Assembly: GCA_007135745.1 (NCBI GenBank)
Contig: SLIH01000356.1
Span: forward strand, 1-8,291
DNA: 8,291 nt
Origin: Halomonas sp.
GTDB taxonomy: Bacteria > Pseudomonadota > Gammaproteobacteria > Pseudomonadales > Oleiphilaceae
Direction of reading: 5' to 3'
Part shown: positions 7,117-8,291 of the stretch, in pieces
Layout: every line of letters starts with the position of its first letter
Position numbering within the stretch: position 1 is the stretch's first letter
Program-made: the position numbers and the translations under genes
The notes under the pieces: model-generated
The model's database searches: none
Told to the model about the DNA's origin: nothing
Seen by the model: only the letters and a program-made list of their open reading frames with translations

Positions 7117-7626
7117 ATGAGAACCGCGTTGATCGTTGCCATGGATCGAAACCGGGTCATAGGCCGCAACAACAGCCTGCCGTGGTATCTGCCGGAGGAC
7201 CTGCGTTACTTCAAACGGGTGACGCTGGGGAAGCCAGTCATTATGGGGCGTAAAACCCATGAGTCCATTGGTCGGCCCCTGCCGGGGCGCAGCAATATTG
7301 TGATTACCCGCAATCCGCAATGGACGGCAGAGGGCGTTACCGTTGTCACAACGCTCCAGCAAGCCCTGGAGCGCGCCCGGGCTCAGGCCGATATCGATGG
7401 GGTGGATGAGGTGGTCGTTATCGGCGGCAGTCAGATTTACGCCGAGGCGCTACCCAACACGGATCGTATGTACGTGACGGAAGTGCATGCGGAGGTGGCG
7501 GGCGACACCTGGTTTCCGACAATCAACTGGGACCAGTGGGAGGAGCTGGAGCGGGAGGATTATTCCGCCAGTGAAAACAACCCCTATCCCTACAGCCTGG
7601 TCGTCTATCAGCGGGTTCTGGAGTAG
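7117..7626 (+). CDS. folA: Dihydrofolate reductase
   Basis: DHFR reduces 7,8-dihydrofolate to tetrahydrofolate with NADPH. It regenerates the cofactor oxidised by thymidylate synthase and is the target of trimethoprim. The 169 residues match chromosomal FolA (E. coli 159). Asp28 in LPWYLPEDLRYFKR is the active-site acid (E. coli Asp27), with Trp23, Leu29 and Phe32 around it. The NADPH-binding stretch is MGRKTHESIGRPLPGR (43-58), with IGGSQIYAEAL at 102-112. Thr121 (TEV) hydrogen-bonds next to the acid. It resembles chromosomal enzymes rather than the plasmid-borne resistant dfr types. AGGGAG overlapping the thyA TAG stop is a good ribosome binding site, five bases before the ATG. The next gene starts three bases after the TAG stop, so the gene sits in the middle of an operon. 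Confidence 0.97.
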   Translation: MRTALIVAMDRNRVIGRNNSLPWYLPEDLRYFKRVTLGKPVIMGRKTHESIGRPLPGRSNIVITRNPQWTAEGVTVVTTLQQALERARAQADIDGVDEVVVIGGSQIYAEALPNTDRMYVTEVHAEVAGDTWFPTINWDQWEELEREDYSASENNPYPYSLVVYQRVLE

Positions 7627-7629
7627 TCC

Positions 7630-8291
7630 ATGACAGTTTTCGATGAATTGATGCGCCAGACCCGCGAAGGGTGTCTGGAGATCGGCGCCGATTGGGCCCA
7701 GGGGCGCGCCAGCTTTGGCGGTCTGGTAGCTGCCGCGGCCCATGAGGCCATGGTGGAGCGCTTGAGTGATGAGCGTCCTTTGAGGGCCATGGCGGTTTCA
7801 TTTGTAGGGCCTGTCACTCCGGACGAACCGGTGTCCGTAACAGCGGATGTGCTGCGTCAGGGCCGATCGGTTACCCAGATGGAGGCTCGGCTGAAACAGA
7901 GTGACGAAACCATGCTTGTGGCGCACGGCAGCTTCGGGCTCCCCCGTGGTTCCGGGATCCGTGTCGCCGCCCCGCCCCCGCCCAGTGCGCCTCCGCCTGC
8001 CGAGGTGGCCCCGCTGCCGCTGCAGGAGGGCGTGACGCCGGCTTTTCTTGAACACTTTGACCTCCGATTCTGCATCGGCGGCTTTCCCTTCTCGGGATCG
8101 GACGAACGCAGGATGGGTGGTTGGATGCGTTTTCGTCAGCCTCCCGGGGAGCTGGGGCCATCGCATCTGGTGGCTTTGATTGATGCCTGGCCTCCCACAG
8201 TGCTCCCCATGCTCAAGGCACCGGCGCCGGCCAGCTCATTGAGTTGGTCCCTGGAGCTGATTCATCCTCTGCCTCAGTTCGAGCCGGATGA
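7630..8291 (+). CDS. TesB-like double-hotdog acyl-CoA thioesterase (3' end outside window)
   Basis: An open frame of 220 codons runs from ATG 7630 off the right edge with no stop. GGAG (7620-7623), six bases before the ATG, is a good ribosome binding site, and the start lies three bases after the folA stop. The protein looks like the thioesterase family with two fused hotdog domains (TesB-like, 4HBT_3/PF13622 type), which hydrolyses acyl-CoA to free acid and CoA. Domain 1 shows GRASFGGLVAAAAHEA (25-40), a stretch like VSFVGPVTPDEPV (56-68) and VLRQGRSVTQMEARL (74-88). A proline-rich linker (114-130) joins it to domain 2, with SHLVALIDAWPPTVLPML (178-195). Asp185 is the probable counterpart of the TesB active-site aspartate. 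Related proteins are about 265 residues, so roughly 45 are missing. The acyl substrate is unknown, and no signal peptide is visible. The family is fairly secure, the activity inferred. Confidence 0.82.
   Translation, partial: MTVFDELMRQTREGCLEIGADWAQGRASFGGLVAAAAHEAMVERLSDERPLRAMAVSFVGPVTPDEPVSVTADVLRQGRSVTQMEARLKQSDETMLVAHGSFGLPRGSGIRVAAPPPPSAPPPAEVAPLPLQEGVTPAFLEHFDLRFCIGGFPFSGSDERRMGGWMRFRQPPGELGPSHLVALIDAWPPTVLPMLKAPAPASSLSWSLELIHPLPQFEPD

Noticed and set aside
6265..7362. A 365-codon minus-strand open frame across thyA and the start of folA
   Set aside because: It spans two convincing genes on the opposite strand and shows no family motif, so it is a shadow frame.

Overview
The window looks like ordinary chromosomal housekeeping DNA from a GC-rich gammaproteobacterium outside the Enterobacterales. 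The proteins closely match the Escherichia coli and Pseudomonas families. As I recall it, Pseudomonas also keeps xseB-ispA-dxs near ribA, and a TauE-like gene beside lgt-thyA. I cannot name a genus. I see no tRNA, rRNA, CRISPR array, insertion sequence, phage gene or defence gene, and no convincing undescribed system.

Layout. (1) The 3' part of ribA (GTP cyclohydrolase II, + strand) runs in from the left edge and ends at 391. It converges on dxs, with a GC-rich hairpin in the 29-nt gap. (2) A minus-strand block covers 421-4610. In transcription order it is an NRDE/TANGO2-family gene, xseB, ispA and dxs. The xseB stop overlaps the ispA start (ATGA). A 125-nt gap with a perfect 12-bp inverted repeat separates the NRDE gene from xseB. 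A 184-nt gap with a very good sigma70-type promoter separates ispA from dxs. (3) A 66-nt divergent intergenic region at 4611-4676 separates the two large blocks. (4) A tightly packed plus-strand block covers 4677-8291: a TauE/SafE-type permease, lgt, thyA, folA and a TesB-like acyl-CoA thioesterase cut by the right edge. Its junctions are 8 nt, a 1-nt overlap, 9 nt and 3 nt, so it is very probably one operon.

How the genes work together. Dxs makes 1-deoxy-D-xylulose 5-phosphate, which feeds the MEP isoprenoid pathway and thiamine and pyridoxal phosphate synthesis. IspA condenses the resulting C5 units to farnesyl diphosphate, the precursor of undecaprenyl phosphate, quinones and haem O. XseB is the small subunit of exonuclease VII and shares the transcript without sharing the pathway. 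RibA starts riboflavin synthesis. In the plus-strand block, ThyA makes dTMP and releases dihydrofolate, which FolA reduces back to tetrahydrofolate. Lgt attaches diacylglycerol to prolipoproteins. The roles of the TauE-like permease, the NRDE protein and the thioesterase in this setting are unknown. The parts most worth a second look are the intergenic regions: the inverted repeat before xseB, the separate dxs promoter, and the NRDE/TauE divergent region.
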